A stretch of DNA of 8,958 bases. It comes from Candidatus Cloacimonadota bacterium. GTDB lineage: Bacteria; Cloacimonadota; Cloacimonadia; JGIOTU-2. Numbering within the stretch: the first letter of the stretch is position 1; every line of letters begins with the position of its first letter. The position numbers and the translations under genes were made by a program. The stretch covers positions 1 to 8,958 of the forward strand of contig JACNJG010000039.1 of NCBI GenBank assembly GCA_014382685.1, in the 5' to 3' direction. The notes beneath the pieces are model-generated. The model was not told the DNA's origin, did not search any database, and saw nothing but the letters and a program-made list of their open reading frames with translations. Below are positions 1-5,567 of this stretch, piece by piece.

Positions 1-42
1 TCCTAAGGGACGAGAATTTTCTGCAAGGGATTTATCAACTTC

Positions 43-167
43 TTGGGAGATTCTTCGCTCCGCTCAAGAATGACAATCAGTTTTGGGAGATTCTTCGCTC
101 CGCTCAAGAATGACAATCAGTTTTGGGAGATTCTTCGCTCCGCTGCGCTTCACTCAAGAATGACAAT
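43..167 (+). repeat. Family A repeat, three tandem copies with a 40-nt period
   Basis: The unit begins ttgggagattcttcgctccg and ends with caagaatgacaatc. It recurs with gggaga at 45, 85 and 125, an exact 40-nt period. Copies 1 and 2 appear identical. Copy 3 carries a 10-nt insertion (gcgcttcact type) between cgct and caagaatgac and loses the trailing cag. No open frame of note crosses it. It lies downstream of the hepT stop on the other strand. The role is unknown; the sequence is of the short interspersed intergenic type. Confidence 0.9.
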
Positions 168-186
168 TTTATTAAAATAATAATCG

Positions 187-217
187 ATTGTCACTCTGAG
201 CCTGCGAAGAGTCTCCC
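187..217 (-). repeat. Family A repeat, inverted copy
   Basis: On the minus strand this reads gggagactcttcgcagg and then ctcagagtgacaat, a diverged family A copy opposite in direction to its neighbours. Positions 204-217 can pair with 241-254 of the next copy (12 of 14 positions), giving an imperfect stem with a loop of about 23 nt. Confidence 0.75.
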
Positions 218-234
218 TTCTCGTTGAGTTGAAC

Positions 235-297
235 ATTCTTGGGAGATTCTTCACGGAGTTTATACTGAGTGAAACGAATGTGTTCAGAATGACAATT
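235..297 (+). repeat. Family A repeat, long variant
   Basis: It opens with ttgggagattcttcac and closes with cagaatgacaat. The middle is different from the tandem copies: cggagtttatactgagtg followed by aaacgaatgtgtt. Positions 249-296 match 3741-3788 exactly over 48 nt, so this is a distinct subfamily with two copies in the window. Confidence 0.85.
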
Positions 298-351
298 TTT
301 TTAAGGAGAGATTGACATTTCAAGATTTACGATTCACGGTTTACCAAAAAC

Positions 352-753
352 CTACTCATCATTCAAATAATTTTTTATTGATTCTACAAATAATTTGAAA
401 TCAGAGATAAAATCCAATAGAGAATATATTTTTTCTACATCTACCGAAATATATTCATGGACTAATATGTTACGTAATCCGACCATTGATTTCAGGGTTT
501 GTGCGAGTTCGGAAGTAATATATTTCTCTTTATATAGAATGTTAATACAATCTGCATAATTAGAAGGATTGCCAAGGTTATATTTGCTTACAATATGGCA
601 TGACAAATCAATTACTATTTGGATGGATTCAAAAAGACCATACCGAAGTGCCCACTCAATTTCTCTTTCCTCCAGATCTTCAAGTGAATATTTGTTACGA
701 AAATCATTTAAGATATCTACATTTCTTTCTAATACTTTTAATCTATCTAACAT
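352..753 (-). CDS. hepT: HepT-like HEPN toxin (DUF86 family)
   Basis: This 133-aa, mostly helical protein is of usual HepT length. The HEPN ribonuclease motif RX4HXY is intact as RNILVHEY (R94, H99, Y101). HepT proteins are RNases held in check by the MntA antitoxin, which AMPylates a tyrosine of this motif; in other systems the pair acts against phage and plasmids. The ATG at 753 is chosen because GGGA lies about 10 nt upstream. A TTG five codons earlier (768) is in frame but less likely. The start overlaps the last 11 nt of mntA, so translation is probably coupled. It is the last gene of a six-gene minus-strand run. Family assignment is firm; activity in this host is inferred. Confidence 0.92.
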   Translation of the reverse strand: MLDRLKVLERNVDILNDFRNKYSLEDLEEREIEWALRYGLFESIQIVIDLSCHIVSKYNLGNPSNYADCINILYKEKYITSELAQTLKSMVGLRNILVHEYISVDVEKIYSLLDFISDFKLFVESIKNYLNDE

Positions 754-1180
754 AATTATATTTCCCAAAATTATATGATTTTAACCTATTCACGAAAGTT
801 TGATCTGCAATGTCCAACATTGATTTCATATCAAAATAATATAGGAATGTTTCTCTTTTAAAGTCTATGTATTCGCTTTTTTTCTTTGCGCAAATTAAAA
901 TATGTCGGAGAATAATTTCATAAGTAAATTTGGGTTCTTTTTTATATATCCCATTGAGGATTACAGTATCAATCTTCATTCCAGCCAGCTCTTGAAGCTC
1001 AACGTTGATCTTCCCAAGTTTTAGTAAACTAATATCATCTTTTGTATATAATCCAATATCTAGATCTTTTGGATACAAAATATTATCATTGCAATATGAA
1101 CCAAAGATCAAAGCAAAACTTATAGACTGTTCCTTATCGCAATAGGTTTTTAATTTATTAATTAATTCTTCTTTTTTCAT
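743..1180 (-). CDS. mntA: MntA-like minimal nucleotidyltransferase antitoxin
   Basis: This 145-aa protein of the MNT (DNA polymerase beta-like) fold carries the exact signature GSX10DXD: G27-S28, then D39-L40-D41, with a third acidic residue in KIDTVIL (D71). Members of this family are the antitoxins of HEPN toxins. They transfer AMP to HepT and silence it, and the hepT gene overlapping its 3' end fits this. The ATG at 1180 forms an ATGA overlap with the stop of the preceding gene. No clear Shine-Dalgarno site is seen, so initiation probably depends on coupling. All catalytic residues are present, so it should be active. Confidence 0.92.
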   Translation of the reverse strand: MKKEELINKLKTYCDKEQSISFALIFGSYCNDNILYPKDLDIGLYTKDDISLLKLGKINVELQELAGMKIDTVILNGIYKKEPKFTYEIILRHILICAKKKSEYIDFKRETFLYYFDMKSMLDIADQTFVNRLKSYNFGKYNYVR

Positions 1181-1509
1181 AAATAATAGAGGTTAAAACT
1201 TTCAAAGTTTAAGGAGAGCAATACATAAAATAATTCTGAATTCGTCTTTTCGTCACTAACTCTATGAACATATTCTGTTGCAATAAGCTCCCGAAATCTC
1301 AAAAGTTCTTTAATAAGACTTTTATTCTTGGATGTATCAACAGTGAGATCAATAAGCTCAAATGCTCGTTCATAGCAATGTGAAACCTTCTCAAAATCCT
1401 TCTTTTCTATCCAGTTTTTCGCTCGATTGATTTCATTGGCGATCATAAGGATCTGCTTATCGGGGCTGTAGGATTTCCATTTTTCTGAAGTGAGATGAGT
1501 ATGAAGCAT
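1177..1509 (-). CDS. Small helical protein of unknown function inside the NTase operon
   Basis: I do not recognise this 110-aa protein. It is predicted to be almost all helical, with a first block around KQILMIANEINRAKNWIEKK and a second around CYERAFELIDLTVD. It has no signal peptide and no membrane segment. The start ATG at 1509 is chosen because it overlaps the DUF5674 stop as TAATG; an in-frame start at 1533 would add eight residues. Its stop overlaps the mntA start as ATGA. It thus sits locked between DUF5674 and mntA in one transcript. It resembles HEPN proteins in size and helicity but lacks RX4-6H: the nearest arginine and histidine (RELIATEYVH) are eight residues apart. Confidence 0.75.
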   Translation of the reverse strand: MLHTHLTSEKWKSYSPDKQILMIANEINRAKNWIEKKDFEKVSHCYERAFELIDLTVDTSKNKSLIKELLRFRELIATEYVHRVSDEKTNSELFYVLLSLNFESFNLYYL

Positions 1510-1850
1510 TATCTTTGCAGTAACCTCGCACAAATTTCACGAATTTTACTGCGAACAGAAGTATCTTCCACTTCCATACTTCTATTTTCTTGAGAAGGTC
1601 GGATATTAATAAGTGCAGTATATTCAATATAATCATCTTCATTTTTATCCAGATAGATATTTATTCCCCAGAGATCACATTGACGGGAACCATTATCTAA
1701 TAAAAGTGCTTCAAGGTCTGCATGAAGTTCAGCATCGGCTGCAATTATTTCCTGCTCGACATCGACGACCATCTTGATCATATCTTCGAACTTTACTTCG
1801 CGGTCATTCCAAAGTTCGTTGAGTGACGTAGGTTCTGTGATAATTTTCAT
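1509..1850 (-). CDS. DUF5674 family protein
   Basis: This 113-aa protein is recognised by two family blocks: ELHADLEALLLDNGSRQ (about 41-57), running into DLWGINIY, and INIRPSQENRSMEVED (about 81-96). Length and order match full-length DUF5674 proteins. The family is widespread in uncultured bacteria and has no established function. The conserved H, D, E, R and Q residues suggest a polar active or binding site, but that is inference. The start ATG at 1850 has only A/T-rich sequence upstream and no Shine-Dalgarno site. It begins 29 nt after the stop of the 80-aa NTase partner, and its stop shares a base with the next start. Co-transcription with two nucleotidyltransferase modules is a hint that it works with them. 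Confidence 0.85.
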   Translation of the reverse strand: MKIITEPTSLNELWNDREVKFEDMIKMVVDVEQEIIAADAELHADLEALLLDNGSRQCDLWGINIYLDKNEDDYIEYTALINIRPSQENRSMEVEDTSVRSKIREICARLLQR

Positions 1851-1879
1851 AAATTTTTTATTTAGTTACAACAAAAGAT

Positions 1880-2122
1880 TTACGACCCTGATAGCCATTT
1901 CTCGATCTTTATCAATTCTTCCTTTGAGAAGTCATGAGAATAATACCGATAAAGAAGACGTATCCGTTTCTCCGTATCAGAGATGCCTTCCGGAAAAGAG
2001 GATAGAACCATTCGTTTTGCCGTATCGCACATACTCATTCCCATCAAAAAGCGTTCTTCTCCGGTCTTCTGCATGAGGAGATCATGATATAATTTCTGCA
2101 TTTCAGGTGAAGTATCGTTCAT
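1880..2122 (-). CDS. Small partner protein of the adjacent nucleotidyltransferase
   Basis: This 80-aa protein belongs, from memory, to an unnamed small family found beside nucleotidyltransferase genes: MNDTSPE start, then GEERFLMGMSMCDTAKRMVL and FPEGISDTEKRIRLLYRYY. It is helical and charged, with no membrane segment. The start is fixed by a strong AAGGAG at 2130-2135, seven nt before the ATG at 2122; a TTG at 2140 is in frame but is less likely. It overlaps the 3' end of the nucleotidyltransferase by 20 nt. By analogy with mntA-hepT and abiE pairs it may be the other half of a toxin-antitoxin unit, but which half is toxic cannot be told from sequence. Confidence 0.8.
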   Translation of the reverse strand: MNDTSPEMQKLYHDLLMQKTGEERFLMGMSMCDTAKRMVLSSFPEGISDTEKRIRLLYRYYSHDFSKEELIKIEKWLSGS

Positions 2123-2663
2123 CAATAAACTCCTTTGCAAAATCTAATAATCTTTCCTTTTTCAGCCAATTTGTGACGTATCCTTTATCGTAACCTGTCT
2201 CAAGCAAATTAATGATATCCATTTTTTGTAAAGCTGACTTTGAATCTTTAGCCCATCTTATTTTTGATAGTATCAAATCTTCTTTTGATATCACGTTTAT
2301 ATTATGATCGTTTATCTTTTTGACCTGCTTTCTCTTAAAAGCTTGAACACTATATTCATCTCTTTTTTTTATGATCAAATCTGCTTTAGTAACTGTATCT
2401 CTATGAATGATATTGAACATAGAATTATACTTTATGGCTTCATCAAAAGCTATATCAGTAAGGTAGTAGTCTGCTAGAAATGTATCAAAAAAATCTTTTT
2501 TTTGTAATGCTCCAACTTCAACAATAATATCAAAATCTCTGGTCATACGTGGTTCTGTATAATAATTCATTGCCACTGATCCCGTCAGCATATATTCAAT
2601 ATTCAATTTCTGCAATTTATCAATAATGTCAGTTAGAATTGTTATTTCGTTGGATGATAACAT
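2103..2663 (-). CDS. Nucleotidyltransferase-fold protein (DUF6036/AbiEii-like)
   Basis: This 186-aa protein has a polymerase beta-like nucleotidyltransferase core: YMLTGSVAMNYY (GS at 28-29), TRDFDIIV (D43, D45) and a third acidic residue in TKADLII (D95). A later ISKEDLILSKIRWAKDS block is typical of DUF6036-like enzymes. Such proteins transfer nucleotides to protein or RNA targets and are often toxins or antitoxins. The ATG at 2663 follows a purine-rich stretch; a TTG at 2678 would add five residues (MKKEE) and cannot be excluded. It is the first gene of the six-gene run. Upstream, 2664-2845 holds a repeat, which separates it from the next NTase unit. The substrate is unknown. Confidence 0.85.
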   Translation of the reverse strand: MLSSNEITILTDIIDKLQKLNIEYMLTGSVAMNYYTEPRMTRDFDIIVEVGALQKKDFFDTFLADYYLTDIAFDEAIKYNSMFNIIHRDTVTKADLIIKKRDEYSVQAFKRKQVKKINDHNINVISKEDLILSKIRWAKDSKSALQKMDIINLLETGYDKGYVTNWLKKERLLDFAKEFIDERYFT

Positions 2664-2740
2664 TTCTTCTTTTTTCAATTTCTTTATTCTTTCGTGCCTG
2701 ACCCGTGAAATAATTTTATTATGTTTATTTCACTGGGGTT

Positions 2741-2841
2741 ATTTCGCCTGTCTGGGCGTCCTGTCAAGTCGTAATGAAAGGAAGACTGAAGCGTGGCGAA
2801 GACTGAAGTTAAACTGAGACTGAAACATAGCACAGACGGGG
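2741..2841 (+). repeat. Family B repeat, copy 1 (three 17-nt units)
   Basis: The order is a small GC stem (cgcctgtctgggcg, 4 bp), the core gtcctgtcaagtcgtaatga, and then three 17-nt units at 2781-2797, 2798-2814 and 2815-2831. Each unit holds a gactgaa-type core and a variable last seven bases (gcgtggc, gttaaac, acatagc). It ends in agacggggggtttt, just short of the stop of the DUF6036-like gene on the minus strand. It lies between two NTase transcription units. Confidence 0.85.
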
Positions 2842-2845
2842 GGTT

Positions 2846-3349
2846 TTATTTCTCTTTCCTTTTCAAGAACTTGATATCTTCTTTATCTCTTCCTCGATTA
2901 AGGGCTTCTTTGTTTTTGATCAAATTTTCGATATCAATAAAACATACTTCTACGATTTCTTTTCCAGTATTTATTGTTACGATTTCTCGTTTTTGCCACG
3001 CATCTGCAAAATTTACTGCTTCGATCTTGCTTATCAGATCAATACGGTTGGGAATTACACCGAATTGGAAGATGACGTTCTTTTCCATCAAATTTTTTTT
3101 GTTCTGAATGCCAGGTATATCATTGTTCCAGAATTTGAGGAGTGCATTATATAATTTTCCCACATTCTTTTCAGTTTGGTTATAAAAAAGATCAATATCA
3201 CCTGTTAGCCGAACATGTCCATAATAAATTACTGCTTGTCCACCAACGATTAAATATTCGACCTGATTTTTATATAAAAATGTCATCAGTTCAAGAGCAT
3301 CGTCAGAATAATTAGTTTTTCTTATTTCTTTCATGATATTCTCGAACAT
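2846..3349 (-). CDS. DUF6036-like nucleotidyltransferase
   Basis: This 167-aa protein has the nucleotidyltransferase signature EYLIVGGQAVIYYGHVR (GG at 36-37), GDIDLF (D51, D53) and a third acidic residue in NRIDLIS (D104). The C-terminal NRGRDKEDIKFL is the usual DUF6036 ending. The length is normal for the family. Two starts are possible. The ATG at 3349 gives MFENIM with no Shine-Dalgarno site, and the ATG at 3334 has CGAGAAT just upstream. Either overlaps the 59-aa partner gene, by 38 or 23 nt, so the two are translationally coupled. It probably forms a toxin-antitoxin or defence pair with that partner. The target is unknown. Confidence 0.87.
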   Translation of the reverse strand: MFENIMKEIRKTNYSDDALELMTFLYKNQVEYLIVGGQAVIYYGHVRLTGDIDLFYNQTEKNVGKLYNALLKFWNNDIPGIQNKKNLMEKNVIFQFGVIPNRIDLISKIEAVNFADAWQKREIVTINTGKEIVEVCFIDIENLIKNKEALNRGRDKEDIKFLKRKEK

Positions 3350-3491
3350 CGATAGTTGTTTTGCCGTATACTCTGTCTTTTAACTCTTTGGCAGCCTCCA
3401 TTCTCTGCTGGGGTGTCATATTAATTTGCTGTTGAATATCCCATTTTTCCGCATCTTTGAAGCTGTGAGTTTTGTGTACAATTCGTTTCAT
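3312..3491 (-). CDS. 59-aa partner of the DUF6036-like nucleotidyltransferase
   Basis: This short gene is easy to miss. It encodes 59 residues from ATG 3491 to TAA 3312, opening MKRIVHKTHSF, then KDAEKWDIQQQINMTPQQRM and ELKDRVYGK. From memory, the segment EKWDIQQQINMTPQQR is characteristic of small proteins encoded directly before DUF6036-type nucleotidyltransferases. No Shine-Dalgarno site is seen, only AT-rich sequence. Its 3' end overlaps the nucleotidyltransferase start. The charged helical make-up, with a conserved tryptophan, suggests an antitoxin-like or adaptor role, which is inferred. The short length and overlap argue for a real coupled gene rather than chance: the frame is open, protein-like, and matches a known arrangement. 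Confidence 0.85.
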   Translation of the reverse strand: MKRIVHKTHSFKDAEKWDIQQQINMTPQQRMEAAKELKDRVYGKTTIDVREYHERNKKN

Positions 3492-3566
3492 TTATGATAT
3501 TATTTTAGATATTAGATTCCTTATTCCCGAGGAACCTTCTTTGTCATCTTCAAGTGAATGAAGTGA

Positions 3567-3690
3567 GCGCCTGCCACGACGTGTTGTCGTGGTGTCCTGT
3601 CAAGTCGTAATGAAATGGAGACTGAAGCGTAGCGAAGACTGAAGTGAAACGAAAACTGAAATGAAATGAAGACGTGAAGGATCTCCAAGA
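3567..3690 (+). repeat. Family B repeat, copy 2 (three 17-nt units, long hairpin)
   Basis: The same plan as copy 1: gcgcctg, a perfect 7-bp stem with a 5-nt loop (3574-3592, ccacgac/gtcgtgg), gtcctgtcaagtcgtaatga, then 17-nt units at 3617-3633, 3634-3650 and 3651-3667. The last seven bases of the units are gcgtagc, gtgaaac and atgaaat. The hairpin differs in sequence from copies 1 and 3 but keeps the ability to fold. It continues through gaagacgtgaaggatctcc into a family A copy. Confidence 0.85.
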
Positions 3691-3702
3691 GGGATTAACT
3701 AA

Positions 3703-3788
3703 TGTTCTTGGGAGATTCCCCGATAAATCGGGATTGTAAACTTCACGGAGTTTATACTGAGTGAAACGAATGTGTTCAGAATGACAAT
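3703..3788 (+). repeat. Family A repeat, long variant with inserted palindrome
   Basis: It opens ttcttgggagatt and closes cagaatgacaat, and positions 3741-3788 are identical to 249-296. Relative to that copy it has about 23 extra bases after gagatt, including the near-perfect palindrome cccgat-aa-atcggg at 3719-3732. It adjoins the family B copy, forming one composite block of about 220 bp. With its neighbours it fills the gene-free stretch from 3492 to 3864. Confidence 0.85.
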
Positions 3789-3820
3789 CTTCTTTTTTCC
3801 ACAATCCAAGACAATATTTT

Positions 3821-3855
3821 AACCCTCTACCTTGAACCTATTACCGATTACCATT
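3821..3855 (+). repeat. Family C short repeat (aaccct...ttgaacctattaccg)
   Basis: The stretch aaccctctaccttgaaccta followed by ttaccgattacc resembles 5270-5304 (aacccttcaagttgaacctg, then ttaccaattacc) in the same orientation. It has a short internal near-repeat, attaccgattacc. It lies directly downstream of ssb on the other strand. No function is known, and two copies are thin evidence. Confidence 0.5.
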
Positions 3856-3864
3856 CTTTACTAC

Positions 3865-4218
3865 TTACTTCTTCTCATGCTCCAGTACGTGAATTTTATC
3901 AGCTCTGATAAGGATTTTCGAAATAGTTTTTCCCTCATTGTTTTCCCATTGATTGAGTTTCAGACTGCCTTCGACAAGAATCGGACTACCCTTCTCGGCA
4001 TTGTTTTCGATCTTCTTCGCCTGGTTGCCCCACGCTTCCACATCTACAAAAGTGGTGGCATCTTGCCAGTTTCCATCTTTGTCCAGGTATGGACGATTAT
4101 TCGCAATGGTTATCGTGGTAACTTTGACCTTCTTGTCTCCGACTTCTTTGATCTCCGGATCCCGTACGATGTTTCCACCGATTATAATGCTGTTAACATT
4201 TGGTGTACGTTTGCTCAT
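3865..4218 (-). CDS. ssb: Single-stranded DNA-binding protein, short form without acidic tail
   Basis: This 117-aa protein has one OB fold, recognised by NSIIIGGNIVRDPEIKEV near the N-terminus, TTITIANNR, DGNWQDATTFVDVEAWG and the GSPILVEGSLKLNQW strand pair. It would bind and protect single-stranded DNA in replication, repair or recombination. The start is fixed by AGGAGG at 4225-4230, six nt before the ATG at 4218. A longer in-frame extension upstream is not needed. The protein stops right after the OB fold (IHVLEHEKK) and has no glycine-rich linker and no acidic DDDIPF-type tip, which normally recruits partner proteins. It could be an accessory SSB, like those for competence, phage or plasmids. 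It follows the AbiEii-type gene by 78 nt. Confidence 0.93.
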   Translation of the reverse strand: MSKRTPNVNSIIIGGNIVRDPEIKEVGDKKVKVTTITIANNRPYLDKDGNWQDATTFVDVEAWGNQAKKIENNAEKGSPILVEGSLKLNQWENNEGKTISKILIRADKIHVLEHEKK

Positions 4219-4224
4219 TTGAAT

Positions 4225-4230
4225 CCTCCT
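4225..4230 (-). promoter_or_regulatory. Shine-Dalgarno site of ssb
   Basis: AGGAGG lies six nt before the ATG at 4218. It is the best ribosome site on the minus strand of the window and excludes the longer in-frame starts up to 4278. Most NTase genes nearby lack such a site, so ssb is probably translated much more strongly. Confidence 0.85.
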
Positions 4231-4267
4231 AATTGTTTTTTTTGCCTTATGAGCATTTATAATAGAG

Positions 4268-4296
4268 TTTTTACACATATTTATGTCTCATGTCCA
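4268..4296 (-). promoter_or_regulatory. Possible sigma70-type promoter of ssb
   Basis: On the minus strand TGGACA (4296-4291) is followed after 17 nt by TAAAAA (4273-4268), about 50 nt before the ssb start. Each box differs from consensus by one or two bases. In such AT-rich DNA this could occur by chance. It would let ssb be transcribed independently of the AbiEii-type pair. Confidence 0.25.
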
Positions 4297-4914
4297 TTAA
4301 AATGGGACAGTTGCAACGTTAATTAAAAATCTCTTAATTACATCATCGCTTACACCCTTACTTACGTATTCTATTTCCTCACTGTAATCAACATCTTCAA
4401 AATAGCATAACTGCTCTCGAAAAAGTTTTGGATTAAATAAACTGCCAAAGATTTCCTTTGTTCTTGCAGATATTTCTTTTAAGCTGAAATGAAATTTCAA
4501 TAGAAAGTACAAATCAACATAATCTTTCCATTTTGCTCGACCTCCGAGGGCATATGATTTCATAGCTGCTAATTCTAATAAAGATGGTATTTGGATAACA
4601 TCTTCAAAATTAATGTTTGCATTTATGGTGTATGGAAAATGGAAAAAGGTAAGTTTTGACTTATTAATGATTAAATGTATTTGATCGTATGCTTCAAAAA
4701 TTGTTTCTTCAATCGAAAAATGGTTTTCTTCAATAATAGCTTTTATTAGGTTTCGATTAATATTTTTTTTGGTGAACAGATCAAAATCAATAGAACGTCG
4801 ATGCCCAATATGCAACGCGATTGCAGTTCCACCGGCAAAATAATAATCTTTTGAAAAGTACTGTATTAAAGGGAGTAACCTCTTTTGATTTTCTGTCAGG
4901 ATCTCTTTATGCAT
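4297..4914 (-). CDS. AbiEii-type nucleotidyltransferase (toxin-like)
   Basis: This 205-aa protein has the AbiEii signature: YYFAGGTAIALHIGHRR (GGT at 28-30), then RSIDFDLF (R40-S41, D43, D45), and a C-terminal KWKDYVDLYFLL block (K130, D131, D134). AbiEii proteins are nucleotidyltransferase toxins of abortive-infection systems; the relative MenT modifies tRNA. The length is shorter than the roughly 300 aa of classical AbiEii, but all visible motifs are present. The start ATG at 4914 overlaps the stop of the 89-aa upstream gene by eight nt. The upstream partner is not an AbiEi-type winged-helix antitoxin by sequence, so this is a variant pair. Toxic activity is inferred. Confidence 0.88.
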   Translation of the reverse strand: MHKEILTENQKRLLPLIQYFSKDYYFAGGTAIALHIGHRRSIDFDLFTKKNINRNLIKAIIEENHFSIEETIFEAYDQIHLIINKSKLTFFHFPYTINANINFEDVIQIPSLLELAAMKSYALGGRAKWKDYVDLYFLLKFHFSLKEISARTKEIFGSLFNPKLFREQLCYFEDVDYSEEIEYVSKGVSDDVIKRFLINVATVPF

Positions 4915-5176
4915 TTTTCTTGAAATATAAATTGAAAAAGTTCACTGTTCTTGGGTGATAGTTTACTCGGTTTCTATTGGTATCTTTATAAAATATTTCA
5001 GTAACTTTTTTTATTCCGAGGAGATCAAAAAGTTTCTTAACGCTTTTCTCATTACCAAAGTTCAAAATAGTTTCAACCAGTACGTTCATGCTGATATTTT
5101 CTTTTGATTCTTCTTTAATCCACCAGAGAAGATAGCTGTTTTCTCTTATGAATTTTTTAATTTCCGGATTATTCAT
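4907..5176 (-). CDS. 89-aa partner of the AbiEii-type gene
   Basis: This small protein opens MNNPEIKKFIRENSYLLWWI, followed by an acidic KEESKENIS stretch, VLVETILNFGNEKSVKKLF, LGIKKVTEIF and a C-terminal block RTVNFFNLYF. The last part looks like the small DUF6922-type proteins that precede AbiEii-type genes, but I rate the family name as tentative. It is helical, with no membrane segment. The ATG at 5176 has no Shine-Dalgarno site. The 8-nt overlap with the next gene indicates coupled expression, and it takes the place of the antitoxin gene in abiE-like pairs. Antitoxin function is inferred from position only. Confidence 0.8.
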   Translation of the reverse strand: MNNPEIKKFIRENSYLLWWIKEESKENISMNVLVETILNFGNEKSVKKLFDLLGIKKVTEIFYKDTNRNRVNYHPRTVNFFNLYFKKNA

Positions 5177-5567
5177 AAATTGAATATATTAGATTGCTGA
5201 TGGGTCTCGGGAATGGCACTCCTTTTTTTGCCTGCTGCGCCGAATCCGTCAGCTGGCGGAGAAGACGGATAACCCTTCAAGTTGAACCTGTTACCAATTA
5301 CCGCTTCCCACTTTTCACGATTATAAATTTTCAATATTCTTCCATTCAAATTCAGGATATTTTATCAATATCTCATAATTAGTGATCTTATCAAAGTTTT
5401 TTATTCATAAAAATAAATCAAAGGATACAATTTTTCTGTGTAATAATTCATTATCTTTTTACCACTCTATTTTCGAACAACATGTTTCCCTAGCACACTT
5501 CGTGCCCCTTACTTACACTCCCCTGTTTTCGTAAGTGACCTTATGCGAGGCAATTATGAATATTTAT
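5177..5567. other. Gene-free spacer with repeat debris
   Basis: No credible coding frame is seen in these 391 bases. A GC-richer patch at 5227-5270 (gcctgctgcgccg, ctggcggagaagacgg) resembles eroded family B sequence, and a family C copy follows at 5270. The rest is AT-rich. Near the end, acttac and gtaagt form a 6-bp inverted repeat (about 5511-5536), and gcac-acttc-gtgc forms a 4-bp stem at about 5494-5506. Neither has a T-run expected of a terminator. No promoter stands out for the pair starting at 5176. Confidence 0.5.
5270..5304 (+). repeat. Family C short repeat, second copy
   Basis: The stretch aacccttcaagttgaacctg followed by ttaccaattacc matches 3821-3855 at most positions and in the same orientation. 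It sits beside a GC-rich patch that may be an eroded family B copy, as the first copy sits near repeats A and B. Confidence 0.5.

Noticed and set aside
43..167. CRISPR-like array (40-nt period)
   Set aside because: The whole 40-nt unit is repeated with no unique spacers and no cas genes nearby.
338..352. ggttt/aaacc stem at the end of hepT as a terminator
   Set aside because: The stem is only 5 bp, overlaps the stop codon and has no T-run after it on the minus strand.
1177..1509. Reading the 110-aa helical protein as a HEPN toxin
   Set aside because: No RX4-6H motif is present; the nearest R and H are eight residues apart and the context is not decisive.
3550..3804. 84-codon open frame on the minus strand
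   Set aside because: It is made wholly of family A and B repeat sequence, and the protein has no recognisable pattern.
3832..4326. 164-codon plus-strand frame across ssb
   Set aside because: It is antisense to ssb, which has a strong ribosome site and a clear family match.
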